64,000 nt of DNA from Bacillota bacterium (GTDB lineage Bacteria; Bacillota; UBA4882; UBA8346), in contig JAKPCT010000078.1 in NCBI GenBank assembly GCA_029553165.1, positions 22,212 through 86,211 on the forward strand, read 5' to 3'. Under the pieces are notes generated by a model that was not told the DNA's origin, made no database searches, and worked only from the letters and a program-made list of their open reading frames with translations. Positions 44,676-54,751 of this stretch are shown here, piece after piece. The position numbers and the translations under genes were made by a program. Position 1 is the stretch's first letter; each line of letters begins with the position of its first letter.

Positions 44676-46022
44676 TCACGAACTTTTATTTTTTTGCGCC
44701 GTAATGAAATCGCGGTACCAGTATGCACTTTGTTTCCAATAGCGCTGTTGCGTTTCATAATCAACATAGATGATTCCAAAGCGTTTACTATATCCAAAGG
44801 ACCATTCAAAGTTATCCAGCAATGACCAGACATAGTAACCGCGGACATCAACGCCCTCGGCAATTGCCTGAGCAGTTGCTGCAAAATGTTTTTCAAGGTA
44901 ATCAATACGGCGATCATCTTGAACAGTATTATTCACCAAAACATCATCAAAGGCAGCACCATTTTCGGTAATATAGATTGGAATATTGGCATATTCGGAT
45001 TTGATTCGGGTCAGAAAATGATACAGTCCGTAAGGATTGATCTCCCAACCCATTGCCGTAAACGGGCCAACAACCGCTCTGGCATAGGTTTTTAACAGTC
45101 CGTCGTTTTCTTTGTGGCTTACTGCAAAACGGAAGTAGTAGTTGATCCCTAAGAAATCAAGTGAATTCTTGATCCGTGCCAGATCGTCCGCCATGACGTC
45201 AGGAGCAATGTTATGGCTTTCATAGAGTGCTAAAATATCTGCTGGGTAAGCCCCTTTAAACAAAGGATCAAGAAACCAACGGTTACCAAATCCATCTTGC
45301 CTGATTGTTGCAGCTTGATCGGCGGGAGTATCACTTGCCGGTTCAAAATAGGTTAGGTTAAGAGTAATTCCAATATCACCGGGTTTACCACTCTGCCGGA
45401 ATGCTTCAACTGCTAAAGCATGGGATAATAGCAGATGGTGCGAGACTTGGATCCCGGTCTTCCAATCGGCGATCCCCGGAGCATGATTTCCCCAAATATG
45501 TCCATTATGAGAATAGACTGCGGGCTCGTTATGAGTGATCCAGAGGTTAACCCGATCACCCAGTTTTTCAAACATTAGTTGTGCGTAGTCCCGGAAATAA
45601 TAGATTAGATCCCGGTTGTTAAAGCCACCAAGGTCCTGAAGCTTTTGCGGGAGATCCCAGTGGAATAAGGTATAAACTGGCTTGATCGAAGCCTCCAATA
45701 ATTTGTCAGTGAGCCGGTCATAAAAATCAAGACCTGCTTGGTTAACCTGCCCTTTACCTTCTGGGAAAATTCGGGACCAGGCGATTGAAGTGCGATAACT
45801 TTGCAGCCCCAATGCTTTCATATGCTCAATATCCGAGATGTAGCGGTTGTAGTGATCGCAAGCAACATCGCCGGTATCATTGTTGTCAATTTTGCCAGGG
45901 GTATTGCTGAAGGTATCCCAGATGCTTGCTCCGCGCCCGCCGGAATTAACTGCTCCTTCGATTTGATAGGCAGCGGTTGCTGCTCCCCAGAGAAAGTTTG
46001 ATGGAAAGATGATGTTTGCCAT
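44676..46022 (-). CDS. Beta-glucosidase, GH1
   Basis: A 448-residue GH1 hydrolase of normal length with LWGAATAAYQIEGA at the N-terminus, the acid/base Glu in THNEPAV (about 162) and the nucleophile Glu in YITENGAAF (about 349). There is no signal peptide, so it should cleave imported cellobiose or other beta-glucosides in the cytoplasm. AAAGGAG lies before ATG 46022. A palindromic operator lies in its promoter region, and an AraC-family regulator gene is immediately upstream on the same strand. Confidence 0.95.
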   Translation of the reverse strand: MANIIFPSNFLWGAATAAYQIEGAVNSGGRGASIWDTFSNTPGKIDNNDTGDVACDHYNRYISDIEHMKALGLQSYRTSIAWSRIFPEGKGQVNQAGLDFYDRLTDKLLEASIKPVYTLFHWDLPQKLQDLGGFNNRDLIYYFRDYAQLMFEKLGDRVNLWITHNEPAVYSHNGHIWGNHAPGIADWKTGIQVSHHLLLSHALAVEAFRQSGKPGDIGITLNLTYFEPASDTPADQAATIRQDGFGNRWFLDPLFKGAYPADILALYESHNIAPDVMADDLARIKNSLDFLGINYYFRFAVSHKENDGLLKTYARAVVGPFTAMGWEINPYGLYHFLTRIKSEYANIPIYITENGAAFDDVLVNNTVQDDRRIDYLEKHFAATAQAIAEGVDVRGYYVWSLLDNFEWSFGYSKRFGIIYVDYETQQRYWKQSAYWYRDFITAQKNKSS

Positions 46023-46144
46023 TAGCGTTACTCCTTTATGTGTAGTTAATTAAGTATAATAAAAAATCACCGCATATTTTGCTCATAAATAAAAGTCACT
46101 TATGGCTTTGTTAATAATGTTAACTCTATTATAGCCAAAGTTAA

Positions 46145-46162
46145 TTGACATATCTATGTCAA
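46145..46162. promoter_or_regulatory. Perfect palindromic operator upstream of the beta-glucosidase gene
   Basis: TTGACATATCTATGTCAA has two exact 8-bp inverted arms around TC. A minus-strand -10 box TATAAT lies about 12 bp further toward the gene (46128-46133), so the palindrome covers the -35 region. Confidence 0.65.
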
Positions 46163-46192
46163 GAATTGCTAAAAAATCCTCAAAAATTGCTT

Positions 46193-47068
46193 TTACTTGG
46201 TTGACAGATTGCTCATGGAGTTCCGGTACTGCCTTGGGGAGCACGCCTTTATCTGTTTAAAGACCCGGTTGAAGGTTTTGATGCTTTCAAACCCGGTTTT
46301 AAAAGCAATCTCTGTTATTGGGTCAGTGGTAGATGCCAGTAACCGTAGTGCTTTAGAGATTCGATAATTGTTGAGATAATTGATAAAGGTCATACCGGTA
46401 GCATCCTTAAAAAACCGGGTGAAATAGTACAGGCTGAAGTTGGCTGCAGTAGCTGCCTCTTCAAGGGTGATTGGTCTGGAGTAATTGTTCTTCACAAATT
46501 TAAAAACCTGTTCCAGACGTTCCAGCTTTTTAAGATGATTGCTTTTTTCCTGTGGATTATACTCTTCCAAAAGGTTAAGCCGGATTAAGAGTGCCAGGAG
46601 GTCATATAATCTGGCTTTAGTCACTAATTGATATCCATTTTTGCTATGGACAAATTCTTTGATGATTGCTAAGATCTGCTCCTCAATCAGATGGTGTTGA
46701 TTAACCGAATTGGTTTTGCTTAATTCTGATTTTGGTTCAGGATATTTAATCAGAGGTAAAGCCAGTTTTTTTTCAGTAAGTTCCTCCGCGAATGCTTCGA
46801 AGATTGCTGGATTAAACATTAAGATGATGCGGCGACATTGATTTGAATTATTGAGATAGTAATGGATATCTCCCATCCCAATAATGAGAATGTCACGCGG
46901 TTCCATGGTGTAAACTTCATTATTGATTCCGACTTGGAGCGTTTCTTCTAAGAGGTAGACAATCTCGATCTCTTCATGCCAATGAGGTGGAAACTCGGTT
47001 ACATCAGTAATATAAAATTTAAAGGGAAATTTTTCATCCAGCATCTTGCGTTCATGCCAAGCGTCCAT
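46193..47068 (-). CDS. AraC-family regulator with N-terminal cupin
   Basis: A 291-residue regulator. The N-terminal cupin-like sensor domain (about 10-150) includes FPPHWHEEIEIVYLL. The C-terminal double helix-turn-helix (about 185-285) has ITLEEAATAANFSLYYFTRFF and ITEIAFKTGFESIKTFNRVFK. Members usually activate sugar-utilisation genes upon binding a sugar; the beta-glucosidase gene just downstream is the likely target. TTGGAGG precedes ATG 47068. Confidence 0.92.
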   Translation of the reverse strand: MDAWHERKMLDEKFPFKFYITDVTEFPPHWHEEIEIVYLLEETLQVGINNEVYTMEPRDILIIGMGDIHYYLNNSNQCRRIILMFNPAIFEAFAEELTEKKLALPLIKYPEPKSELSKTNSVNQHHLIEEQILAIIKEFVHSKNGYQLVTKARLYDLLALLIRLNLLEEYNPQEKSNHLKKLERLEQVFKFVKNNYSRPITLEEAATAANFSLYYFTRFFKDATGMTFINYLNNYRISKALRLLASTTDPITEIAFKTGFESIKTFNRVFKQIKACSPRQYRNSMSNLSTK

Positions 47069-47237
47069 AACAAGCCTCCAAATAGGACCTAATTAATTTA
47101 TCGACAAATTGCTCCAACATTTTACCATTATTTATAACCAGTCTACAATATGGTTATCAAATGAGCAATAAAATACAATACATTAAACGTCGGAGTTGGT
47201 ATTATTTGATTAAATTAATCCAGAAGGAGTGAATGAT

Positions 47238-47627
47238 ATGGGACAATTATTAGCTAATCAATTTGAATCGGGTAATGTTAATCTTGAGAATCAAACAGTC
47301 AAGATTGGGTCATTAGCGTGGCAGGAACATCCTAAATTTAAAGGAGTTAGTCTGAAAACCCTGGTAAAAGGTGAAGCTACCAATGGGCTTGTAAGTTGTC
47401 ATTTAGTCCGGATCCTGCCTGGTCATGAAATCGGTGAACATCTTCATGAAGGCCGAATTGAGCTCCATGAAATCGTCGCTGGGGCTGGAAACTGTATTTT
47501 AGGTGGACAGACGATCAGATATCAACCGGGAGAAGTGACTGTAATCCCGGCAGACCTGATTCATCGTGTCGTTGCCGGTGAACCGGGTCTGATAATCTTG
47601 GCAAAATTTTTACCGGCGCTTGAATAA
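47238..47627 (+). CDS. Cupin-domain protein
   Basis: A 129-residue single-cupin protein with the metal-binding motif GHEIGEHLHEGRIELHEIVAG and the second cupin motif GEVTVIPADLIHRVVAG. ATG 47238 is chosen because AAGGAG lies 8 bases before it. It is divergent from one AraC gene and convergent with another. Small cupins can be sugar isomerases, dioxygenases or sensors; nothing narrows the function here. Confidence 0.85.
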   Translation: MGQLLANQFESGNVNLENQTVKIGSLAWQEHPKFKGVSLKTLVKGEATNGLVSCHLVRILPGHEIGEHLHEGRIELHEIVAGAGNCILGGQTIRYQPGEVTVIPADLIHRVVAGEPGLIILAKFLPALE

Positions 47628-47631
47628 GAAA

Positions 47632-48444
47632 CTAACGGTTACAGTTGATGTATTCGCCTGGATTGATACCAACATGTTTTCGGAAAAACCGGGTAAAATG
47701 GCTCTGATCCGTAAATCCTGTTTCTAAAGCAACCTCAGCAATTGAATAATTTTGTTGCAGTAAAGATTGGGCCACTTTAATCCGCAACTGTAATTGATAT
47801 TGGTAGGGGGAGACCCCTACTTCTTTTTTGAATTGTCGTAAAAAATGATAAGGACTCAAGTTGGCAATCTTAGCAAGCTCAGTCAGTGATAAGTTTAATT
47901 GAGGATTTTGTTCTATAAACAGTTGCGCTTTATTTTTAATAACTTCCGGGAAGAAAGTAACGTTACAATGCTTGATAAGTTCGTCAAGCGCGGTATTTAT
48001 AGAAGTTTGTTTTGCTTCAGGCGTTGACTTTTTCTGTAATAGTCTGTAGGTTTGTAATAAAGTATCAAATAATTGGGCATCTTTTAATTTGATATCAATA
48101 AAATATAATGAAAGTGGTGATTGGTTAACTTCGGATTTAGGAGCAAATATATTTGTCAGCAGCCGTTTTGAACAACAAAAGGTTAGATAATCATAGACGC
48201 CGGAGTTTGGATTTTGAAATGAGTGAGGCTCACGCGCGTTTATCAAATAGATATCACCTGCAGTCAATAAGGCAGTCCCACGTAATGTATAACAGTATGT
48301 TGCTCCGCTGGTAAGAAGTCCAATAATGTAAGATTCATGGGTGTGGACCGGAAAGTTATTGGAGATATTTTTTCCAACAATAGTTTTTAAGCCAATTTCG
48401 GTATAATCAGCACTGCGAATAACTTTATTACTTTTAATTCTCAA
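47632..48444 (-). CDS. AraC-family regulator
   Basis: A 270-residue protein with an N-terminal AraC-type cupin (FPVHTHESYIIGLLTSG, INAREPHSFQN). The C-terminal two-helix-turn-helix domain has LSLTELAKIANLSPYHFLRQFKK and IAEVALETGFTDQSHFTRFFR. I place the start at TTG 48444, six bases after GAGGGGA; an in-frame TTG at 48459 lies before that site. It ends 4 bp from the convergent cupin gene. Ligand unknown. Confidence 0.9.
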   Translation of the reverse strand: MRIKSNKVIRSADYTEIGLKTIVGKNISNNFPVHTHESYIIGLLTSGATYCYTLRGTALLTAGDIYLINAREPHSFQNPNSGVYDYLTFCCSKRLLTNIFAPKSEVNQSPLSLYFIDIKLKDAQLFDTLLQTYRLLQKKSTPEAKQTSINTALDELIKHCNVTFFPEVIKNKAQLFIEQNPQLNLSLTELAKIANLSPYHFLRQFKKEVGVSPYQYQLQLRIKVAQSLLQQNYSIAEVALETGFTDQSHFTRFFRKHVGINPGEYINCNR

Positions 48445-48640
48445 ACCAAATCCCCTCAATTTAAAATATTCAAGTTAAAAGGTGAAGTCCCTGTCGTAAA
48501 GTGATAAAAATTTGATTTATTAACCCGTATTGGAGGGTATATTGGTTAATAATGGATATACTATTATTGTTAAGCTGTTTTAAATTGAGAATTATTCATT
48601 TTAATTTTGGAGAAAAGAAAGAGATTAGAGGTGGTTAAGC

Positions 48641-48946
48641 GTGAAGTTAAAAGGGATCATTTATGTCAGTATTATTGCAACCGTTTTTTTGTTTTTGCCA
48701 TCACTGGCGCTGATTGTCTGGGAGAGTATCAGTTCATTATCATGGGAATATAAACAATGGTCATTTTATTTAGCGTTCGCCTTGATTATCCTGGGTATTG
48801 CCAGGTATAAATTGCGGAGAGCGAAGCTGAAACAAAACACTGGTCTGCAAGTGGATGAAGCTTCACTGCTGCTCGCCAAACAACGTTTAGTACAGGGTGA
48901 AATCAGCATCGATGAATTTCGGCAAATCAAAGAAGAGCTTCAATAA
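48641..48946 (+). CDS. Small membrane protein with SHOCT domain
   Basis: A 101-residue protein with two hydrophobic segments (about 5-27 and 42-59), basic residues after the second, and a C-terminal SHOCT motif (LAKQRLVQGEISIDEFRQIKEEL). SHOCT is a short oligomerisation-type domain of uncertain role. Start is GTG 48641 with GAGGTGG 6 bases upstream. It precedes ddl by about 100 bp. Confidence 0.8.
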   Translation: MKLKGIIYVSIIATVFLFLPSLALIVWESISSLSWEYKQWSFYLAFALIILGIARYKLRRAKLKQNTGLQVDEASLLLAKQRLVQGEISIDEFRQIKEELQ

Positions 48947-49050
48947 ATTATGTTAAAATCTTGGAAAAGTTTAAGCAATTAAGAGGAAAGATCCTAATGG
49001 GTCGAGAATAGCATGGTATAAAAAGTACCATTACGAAACGGGGAATTAAC

Positions 49051-50139
49051 GTGTCAAAGATCAGAGTCGGATTGATTTTTGGGGGGCGTTCCGGAGAGCA
49101 TGAAGTGTCGGTTTTGTCAGCCAATTCGGTAATGAGCGCGATCAATAGAGACAAATATGAAGTGTATCCGATTGGAATAACTAAAGAAGGTAAGTGGTTA
49201 CCCGGTGTAGTGCCGGAAAAGTTAATTGCCAGTGGTGAATTGCAAGTCCGGCAGCTTAATGATGGCCAGGACCATTCAATAGTCCCGATCAGTAACGAGC
49301 AGGGGCAACTGTTATCCAGTTTGCAAGAGCAAGTCGATATTTTCTTCCCGGTAATGCATGGACCATATGGTGAAGATGGGACTATCCAAGGATTACTCGA
49401 AATTGCCGGGTTTCCTTATGTTGGCGGTGGTGTTCTGGCTTCAGCGGTGGGCATGGATAAGGTGGTTATGAAAGCCGTATTTCAACAAGCCGGTTTGCCG
49501 GTGGGAGCATATCTGGGATATTTGCGCAAAGAGTGGGAGAGCAACCCGGACTTGGTACTGGACCAGATTGAGCAACAATTAGGGTTTCCTTGCTTTGTAA
49601 AACCGGCCAATCTTGGTTCCAGTGTCGGAATTTCAAAAGCCCATAACCGGGAGGAACTGGTCCGGTCATTAAATTTGGCAGCTGAGTATGATCGGAAACT
49701 GATTATTGAAAAAATGCTGATTGGGAGAGAGATTGAGTGTGCCGTGCTTGGTAATGATGACCCACAAGCTTCGGTAGTTGGTGAAATTGTTCCCTGCGCC
49801 GAATTTTATGATTATGAAGCCAAGTATGTCTTGAATGACTCCAAGTTGATCATCCCGGCGGAACTGCCGGAACATTTGGTCAAAGAAGTGCAGCAACTGG
49901 CAGTAAAGGCGTTTAAGGCAGTCGATGCTTCGGGGTTGGGCAGAGTTGATTTCTTTGTGAATACTGAAACCAACGAAGTAATTATCAATGAAATTAATAC
50001 AATGCCTGGTTTTACAAGGATCAGTATGTATCCAAAGTTATGGGAAGCCAGTGGGATCAATTATGAAGATTTGATTGATCGACTGATTCAGCTGGGTTTG
50101 GAACGTTATCGTGATAAACAGCGTAACCGGGTGTGTTAA
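49051..50139 (+). CDS. ddl: D-alanine--D-alanine ligase
   Basis: A 362-residue ATP-grasp enzyme making D-Ala-D-Ala for peptidoglycan. Motifs: [73 protein letters not shown] and [21 protein letters not shown] 49051 is the start, after GGGGAA. A terminator closes the unit. It is free-standing, not next to murF. Confidence 0.96.
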   Translation: MSKIRVGLIFGGRSGEHEVSVLSANSVMSAINRDKYEVYPIGITKEGKWLPGVVPEKLIASGELQVRQLNDGQDHSIVPISNEQGQLLSSLQEQVDIFFPVMHGPYGEDGTIQGLLEIAGFPYVGGGVLASAVGMDKVVMKAVFQQAGLPVGAYLGYLRKEWESNPDLVLDQIEQQLGFPCFVKPANLGSSVGISKAHNREELVRSLNLAAEYDRKLIIEKMLIGREIECAVLGNDDPQASVVGEIVPCAEFYDYEAKYVLNDSKLIIPAELPEHLVKEVQQLAVKAFKAVDASGLGRVDFFVNTETNEVIINEINTMPGFTRISMYPKLWEASGINYEDLIDRLIQLGLERYRDKQRNRVC

Positions 50140-50168
50140 AAGGGCGAAGAGCCCTTTTGTTTTTTTCT
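50138..50168 (+). terminator. Terminator after ddl
   Basis: Stem AAAAGGGC/GCCCTTTT (50138-50145 / 50151-50158) followed by a T run; the left arm includes the stop codon. Confidence 0.92.
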
Positions 50169-50216
50169 ACGACTGACAGGATAAACTACCTTTAAAATTT
50201 TATTGAGGTGGTTTTG

Positions 50217-50963
50217 ATGTGGAAAGTCTTTGCGGACTATCATACCCATACCAAATATTCCCATGGAGCCGGGGCGATAATTGACAACGTGATCGCTGCT
50301 AAGCAAAGAGGCCTGGAGGAGATCGGGATTGCCGATCACGGTCCTGCCAATTGGGGGCATGTCGCTACAAGTGGTTTGGAAGCCTTCGAGCAAATTATCG
50401 CCGAAACTGAAAAAATCCGGCAGGAGATCTCGGGGATTAAGATCCTGGCCGGAACAGAAGCAAATATTATCAGCTATAAGGGTGAACTTGATATTCCCCT
50501 GGAGTTACAGCGGAAATTAGATCAGGTTTTAGCAGGGTTTCATGTAACAGTCCATCCGAAAACCTTTAATGATGGATTTCGCTATGTTTCAGAATGGGCT
50601 TTAAGTAAGTTAAGCCCGAGTATCCGACGAAAGGCGCGTAACAATAATACCAAAGCAATTGTCGAGGCGGTTTATAATAACGAAATTGATATTATAACCC
50701 ATCCCGGTTTGAATATCAGCATCGATACGGTTGAATTGGCCAGAGCATGTGTTCAAAATAATACTGTACTTGAAATCAACAGTAAACATGGGATTAAGTC
50801 GATTGAATTTATTAAAACTGCCGCCCGGGAAGGGGTGAAGTTTGCGATTGGCAGTGATGCTCATACCCCGGAAAAGGTCGGACACCTGGAGGAGGGGCTT
50901 AAGGCGGCGCAAGTGGCGGGATTAACGTTGGAACAACTGATCAATGTCCGGGAAGAGGGTTAA
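50217..50963 (+). CDS. PHP-domain phosphoesterase
   Basis: A 248-residue PHP-fold metal-dependent phosphoesterase with the four motifs visible: DYHTHTKYSHG, GIADHGPANWGH, THPGLNI and IGSDAHTPEKVGH. This set resembles YcdX/histidinol-phosphatase-like proteins. The substrate is not apparent. ATG 50217 follows GAGGTGG; an upstream TTG is rejected because it overlaps that site. rapZ begins about 120 bp downstream. Confidence 0.85.
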   Translation: MWKVFADYHTHTKYSHGAGAIIDNVIAAKQRGLEEIGIADHGPANWGHVATSGLEAFEQIIAETEKIRQEISGIKILAGTEANIISYKGELDIPLELQRKLDQVLAGFHVTVHPKTFNDGFRYVSEWALSKLSPSIRRKARNNNTKAIVEAVYNNEIDIITHPGLNISIDTVELARACVQNNTVLEINSKHGIKSIEFIKTAAREGVKFAIGSDAHTPEKVGHLEEGLKAAQVAGLTLEQLINVREEG

Positions 50964-51081
50964 TTTTTCCTCTGGATTACTTAAAAAATTAAAGTTACAA
51001 TTGAAATGATTATGGTCATGGCAGGAAAAGTTATCTAAAAGGCGAATTGCCTTAATACAGCTAGAAATGAGGTGATTTGTC

Positions 51082-51954
51082 ATGTCTGAATCAATTCGGT
51101 TTGTAATCATTACAGGATTGTCAGGAGCAGGCAAGTCTGAAGTCATCAAATGTTTTGAAGACTTTGGTTATTTTTGTGTTGATAATCTACCACCGGCTTT
51201 GATCCCCAAATTTGCGGAGCTTTGCGCTCAATCAGACGGAAGTATTAATAAAATTGCCCTTGTTGTCGATTTACGCAGTGGCAATTTTTTTGATGATATT
51301 TATGAAGCTTTGGAGAGTCTGGAACAGACCGGATTTAGTTATGAGATCTTATTCTTAGAAGCGCGTGAAGAGATCTTGATTCGACGTTTTAAAGAAAGCC
51401 GTCGGCCACATCCTTTATCTGTGAACGGAGGAATCTCGGAAGGAATTCGGGCGGAACAGACTCGTTTAGAACAGATTCGAGGTAAAGCGACAATGATTGT
51501 TGATACCTCGGAACTTACAGCTAAAGGTCTCCGGGAATTAATCAGTAAGAATTATGACCAATCTTCGCCACAAGAGAAGATGTTGGTCGATGTTGTTTCG
51601 TTCGGGTTTAAAAATGGAGTTCCACTGGATGCGGATTTAATCTTTGATGTACGTTTTTTACCAAACCCGCATTATGTAGATTCATTACGGGAACTTAACG
51701 GTAACAATGCTGAAGTAGCGGAATATGTGATGAAATGGCCGTTGGCAACCCGTTTTTTAACTAAATTATATGATTTTGTTGACTTTCTGATGCCCCAGTA
51801 TGTCAAGGAGGGTAAAGCCAACCTGATTATCGGGATTGGGTGTACCGGCGGGCAACACCGTTCGGTCACGATAGCCAATAAATTAGGTGATTTTCTGAAA
51901 ACAAAAGGTTACCGTGTTGTTGTTGATCACCGTGATGTGCGGGTCAAAAAGTAA
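51082..51954 (+). CDS. rapZ: RapZ, nucleotide- and RNA-binding regulator
   Basis: A 290-residue RapZ/YvcJ protein with Walker A ITGLSGAGKSEVIKCF, EAREEILIRRFKESRRPHPL, and the conserved C-terminal IGIGCTGGQHRSVTIAN ending HRDVRVKK. In enterobacteria RapZ controls amino-sugar synthesis through small RNAs; in Bacillus YvcJ is a GTPase affecting competence. ATG 51082 follows GAGGTGAT. It precedes yvcK, as in most Bacillota. Confidence 0.95.
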   Translation: MSESIRFVIITGLSGAGKSEVIKCFEDFGYFCVDNLPPALIPKFAELCAQSDGSINKIALVVDLRSGNFFDDIYEALESLEQTGFSYEILFLEAREEILIRRFKESRRPHPLSVNGGISEGIRAEQTRLEQIRGKATMIVDTSELTAKGLRELISKNYDQSSPQEKMLVDVVSFGFKNGVPLDADLIFDVRFLPNPHYVDSLRELNGNNAEVAEYVMKWPLATRFLTKLYDFVDFLMPQYVKEGKANLIIGIGCTGGQHRSVTIANKLGDFLKTKGYRVVVDHRDVRVKK

Positions 51955-52028
51955 ATAATGGTTGATTTAATAAGAGCGAATTGCATATAAATAGATATAT
52001 TCCAAGAAAGGAGACGGACCAAAATACG

Positions 52029-53309
52029 ATGACCAAAAGTCTGAAAGTACAGCTAGTAGTATTTGCCTGGATGGTTTGGGTAGTGGTCTGTCTGTTTTCG
52101 GTTATCAGCGGCTTTTTTATTATAACCAATTGGTTGAAATTGCCGTTAAATTCTGACAGTAGAGTGTTATTAGGCTTGATCCTGGTTATTAGTGGAACAT
52201 TGGTTGGCTATTATGGAACATTACGTTTCTTTTGGTACATCATCCACTGGTGGTCGAAGAGCAGGCAAAAGAATGGCAAGCAAAACAGAGGACCAAAAGT
52301 GGTGGTTGTTGGCGGCGGTACAGGTTTAGGTACTATTTTACGAGGTTTGAAAGAGATCACTTCAAATTTGACCGCAATTGTAACTGTTGCTGATGATGGC
52401 GGAAGTTCCGGACGATTAAGACGGGAATTTGGAATCCTGCCACCGGGTGACATTCGGAACTGCTTAGTAGCAATGGCCGATATTGAACCGCTGATGGAAA
52501 AATTGATGCAATACCGTTTTCAAGGCGATTCGGAGTTGGCCGGTCATAATTTTGGTAATTTGCTGTTGGCAGCTTTGGTAGGGATAACCGGTGATTTTGA
52601 AGAGGCAATCAAAGAATCCAGTAAGGTTTTGGCGGTTCGTGGCCAGGTTTTACCGGCAACATTAGCGCATATTAATTTAAAAGCCAGATTGAAGGATGGC
52701 CAGATTGTTTCCGGTGAGTCAAAGATTGGTAAAGTAAAGAGTAGCCCAATCGAGGAGGTTTATCTTGAACCGGCTGACAGCAAACCGGTCCCGGAAGCGC
52801 TCGAAGCAATTGAAGAAGCCGATGTGATTGTTCTGGGTCCCGGTAGTCTTTATACCAGTGTAATCCCTAACTTGTTGGTGAAAGGGATTACAACCGCAAT
52901 CCAAAATTCAAATGCTGTCAAATTGTATATCTGTAATGCGATGACACAGCAGGGCGAGACTGACAATTATACTGCCAGTGATCATGTGAAGGCGATTTTA
53001 AAGCATACGAATGATAAATTCATTGACATCGCTGTTATCAACGTTGAACCAATTCCGGAACATATCCTGGAACGCTACGCTGAAGAAGGAGCCAAACCGG
53101 TGATTGCGGATTTGGAAAAGATCCGGGAGCTGGGAGTCACACCATTAGGGATCAAGGTAATTGTAAAGTCAAATGTGATCCGGCATGATGCTGCCAAGTT
53201 GGCGGCATTGATTGAGAATATAACAAAAACCAAGAAATTGGAGAAAGCTTTTGGAAGGTACATCGTCAGACAAATTTATAAGTTTTTTAAAGGTGTCTCC
53301 AGGATATGA
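52029..53309 (+). CDS. yvcK: YvcK/CofD-like UDP-sugar-binding protein with N-terminal membrane segments
   Basis: A 426-residue YvcK family protein. Residues about 8-28 and 40-65 are two hydrophobic helices. The CofD-like core follows with VVVVGGGTGLGTILRGLK, ADDGGSSGRLRREFGILPPGD, LLLAALVGITGDFEEAI, VLGPGSLYTSVIPNL and NAMTQQGETDNYTASDHV. YvcK binds UDP-GlcNAc and affects gluconeogenic growth and wall synthesis. ATG 52029 is the likely start, although AAAGGAG lies 15 bases away. The usual next gene, whiA, is absent; a convergent nfeD gene follows. Confidence 0.92.
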   Translation: MTKSLKVQLVVFAWMVWVVVCLFSVISGFFIITNWLKLPLNSDSRVLLGLILVISGTLVGYYGTLRFFWYIIHWWSKSRQKNGKQNRGPKVVVVGGGTGLGTILRGLKEITSNLTAIVTVADDGGSSGRLRREFGILPPGDIRNCLVAMADIEPLMEKLMQYRFQGDSELAGHNFGNLLLAALVGITGDFEEAIKESSKVLAVRGQVLPATLAHINLKARLKDGQIVSGESKIGKVKSSPIEEVYLEPADSKPVPEALEAIEEADVIVLGPGSLYTSVIPNLLVKGITTAIQNSNAVKLYICNAMTQQGETDNYTASDHVKAILKHTNDKFIDIAVINVEPIPEHILERYAEEGAKPVIADLEKIRELGVTPLGIKVIVKSNVIRHDAAKLAALIENITKTKKLEKAFGRYIVRQIYKFFKGVSRI

Positions 53310-53334
53310 TCTGAATAACACCACGGCTGACCTG

Positions 53335-54627
53335 TTACACTTTGGTGACGACGATTCTTACCCCTTCAACTTTGATGATTTGGATCTCAGTATCAATGGG
53401 CAGATACTCGCCATTAGTGACGACATCGATACGATTGCCGTCAACCAAAGCAATACCGGACGGGCGTAGCGGAGTAACTGTTTTCCCGGTTTTCCCGATC
53501 AAGTCATTATTCTCGGAGATACTGACATAACCGGATTCGGTGGTCTCGGCTTCGTTTAAAACCAAGCGGTTGAACAATCCCGCTTTTTCAAAGTACATCA
53601 ATAAGACCGGTACAATTATTACGCAAGCAACAAAAGCAATCCCTAAGGAAAACATCCCTTGTTGAGGTTCCGGTGCTGCGAAGATAATACTGGCAACAAT
53701 CGCAGTAATGCCTCCAATCCCTAAGATCCCAAAACCGGGAACGAACATCTCACCAACTAATAATCCCAGCCCTAAAAGGAACAGGAAAAAAGACCACCAT
53801 TCGGTATTCCCCGCGATAATATTACCGCCAAAATAAAGCCCAAATGAGCAAATTGCAATAATTCCGGCCAATCCAAAACCCTGAGTAAATAATTCAATCG
53901 CCAGAGCAATAAATCCCAGTGTGAGTAAGATAGAGGTTAACGCACTGCTGGTTAAAAACTGAGCAATCCGAAATTTAAAATTGGGAGTGCTCTCAATTAT
54001 GTCTGCATTCGACCAGCCCATAAAGTCTAAGACTGCATTGCGATCGGGAAGAATTGTTTCTGCATAGCCGTATTTAAGCGCATCAGCCGCCTTCAACGAG
54101 AGAATAGCGCCCTTTTCGACTAGGCCTTCAATTTCAATCTCCTTGTCAACCATGGCTTCGGCAATTTGGGGATTACGATTGCGGGCTTGCGCGGTAGAGC
54201 CAAACTCACCTCGGACAAAAGCAACTGCCTTTTCGCTGAACGGTCTTGGTTCGGCTGCGCCCATCTGACTGCCTGGGGCCATAATGATTGTTTCGGCGGC
54301 GATCGTAATCAATGCTCCGGCAGATATTGCCCGTTCCTGGACAAAAACGACAGTAGGTATTTTGGAGTTCATGATCGCTTGTTTCATTTCAAGTGTCGCA
54401 TCGACCCTGCCACCTAGCGTAGCGATCTCGAAGATTATTCCCTGAGCGTTAATTTGATGAGCATTTTTAATCTCGCTGGTTACAAAGGCAGCCATCGCCG
54501 GGGTAATCTCATCTTTAATTGGTATTATATAGACGGTTGGAGCAGTTGCAGCAAGACTGTGATTCAGAAACGCTCCCAGAAAACAGAAGGAAATAATGAT
54601 CTTAATTAAAAGGCGTTTGAGATTCAT
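53335..54627 (-). CDS. NfeD-type membrane serine protease (long form)
   Basis: A 430-residue protein with a signal peptide (about 8-25) and a ClpP-class serine protease domain (about 30-210). The catalytic Ser is in ERAISAGALITIAA, and a later conserved segment is GSQMGAAEPRPF. About four to five membrane segments follow (235-360) and an NfeD OB-fold domain ends the protein. Long NfeD proteins cleave stomatin-like partners and belong to membrane quality control; no stomatin gene adjoins it. It is convergent with yvcK, 25 bp apart. Confidence 0.9.
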   Translation of the reverse strand: MNLKRLLIKIIISFCFLGAFLNHSLAATAPTVYIIPIKDEITPAMAAFVTSEIKNAHQINAQGIIFEIATLGGRVDATLEMKQAIMNSKIPTVVFVQERAISAGALITIAAETIIMAPGSQMGAAEPRPFSEKAVAFVRGEFGSTAQARNRNPQIAEAMVDKEIEIEGLVEKGAILSLKAADALKYGYAETILPDRNAVLDFMGWSNADIIESTPNFKFRIAQFLTSSALTSILLTLGFIALAIELFTQGFGLAGIIAICSFGLYFGGNIIAGNTEWWSFFLFLLGLGLLVGEMFVPGFGILGIGGITAIVASIIFAAPEPQQGMFSLGIAFVACVIIVPVLLMYFEKAGLFNRLVLNEAETTESGYVSISENNDLIGKTGKTVTPLRPSGIALVDGNRIDVVTNGEYLPIDTEIQIIKVEGVRIVVTKV

Positions 54628-54751
54628 ATCATACCTCTATGATTCTAAGGTTTATTAAAATAATTATAAATAATTCTACATAAATATCAAAACTCTTTTT
54701 ATAATTGGCAACAATGTTTGAATTTATGAACTTATTGGAAGGAGCACAAAT

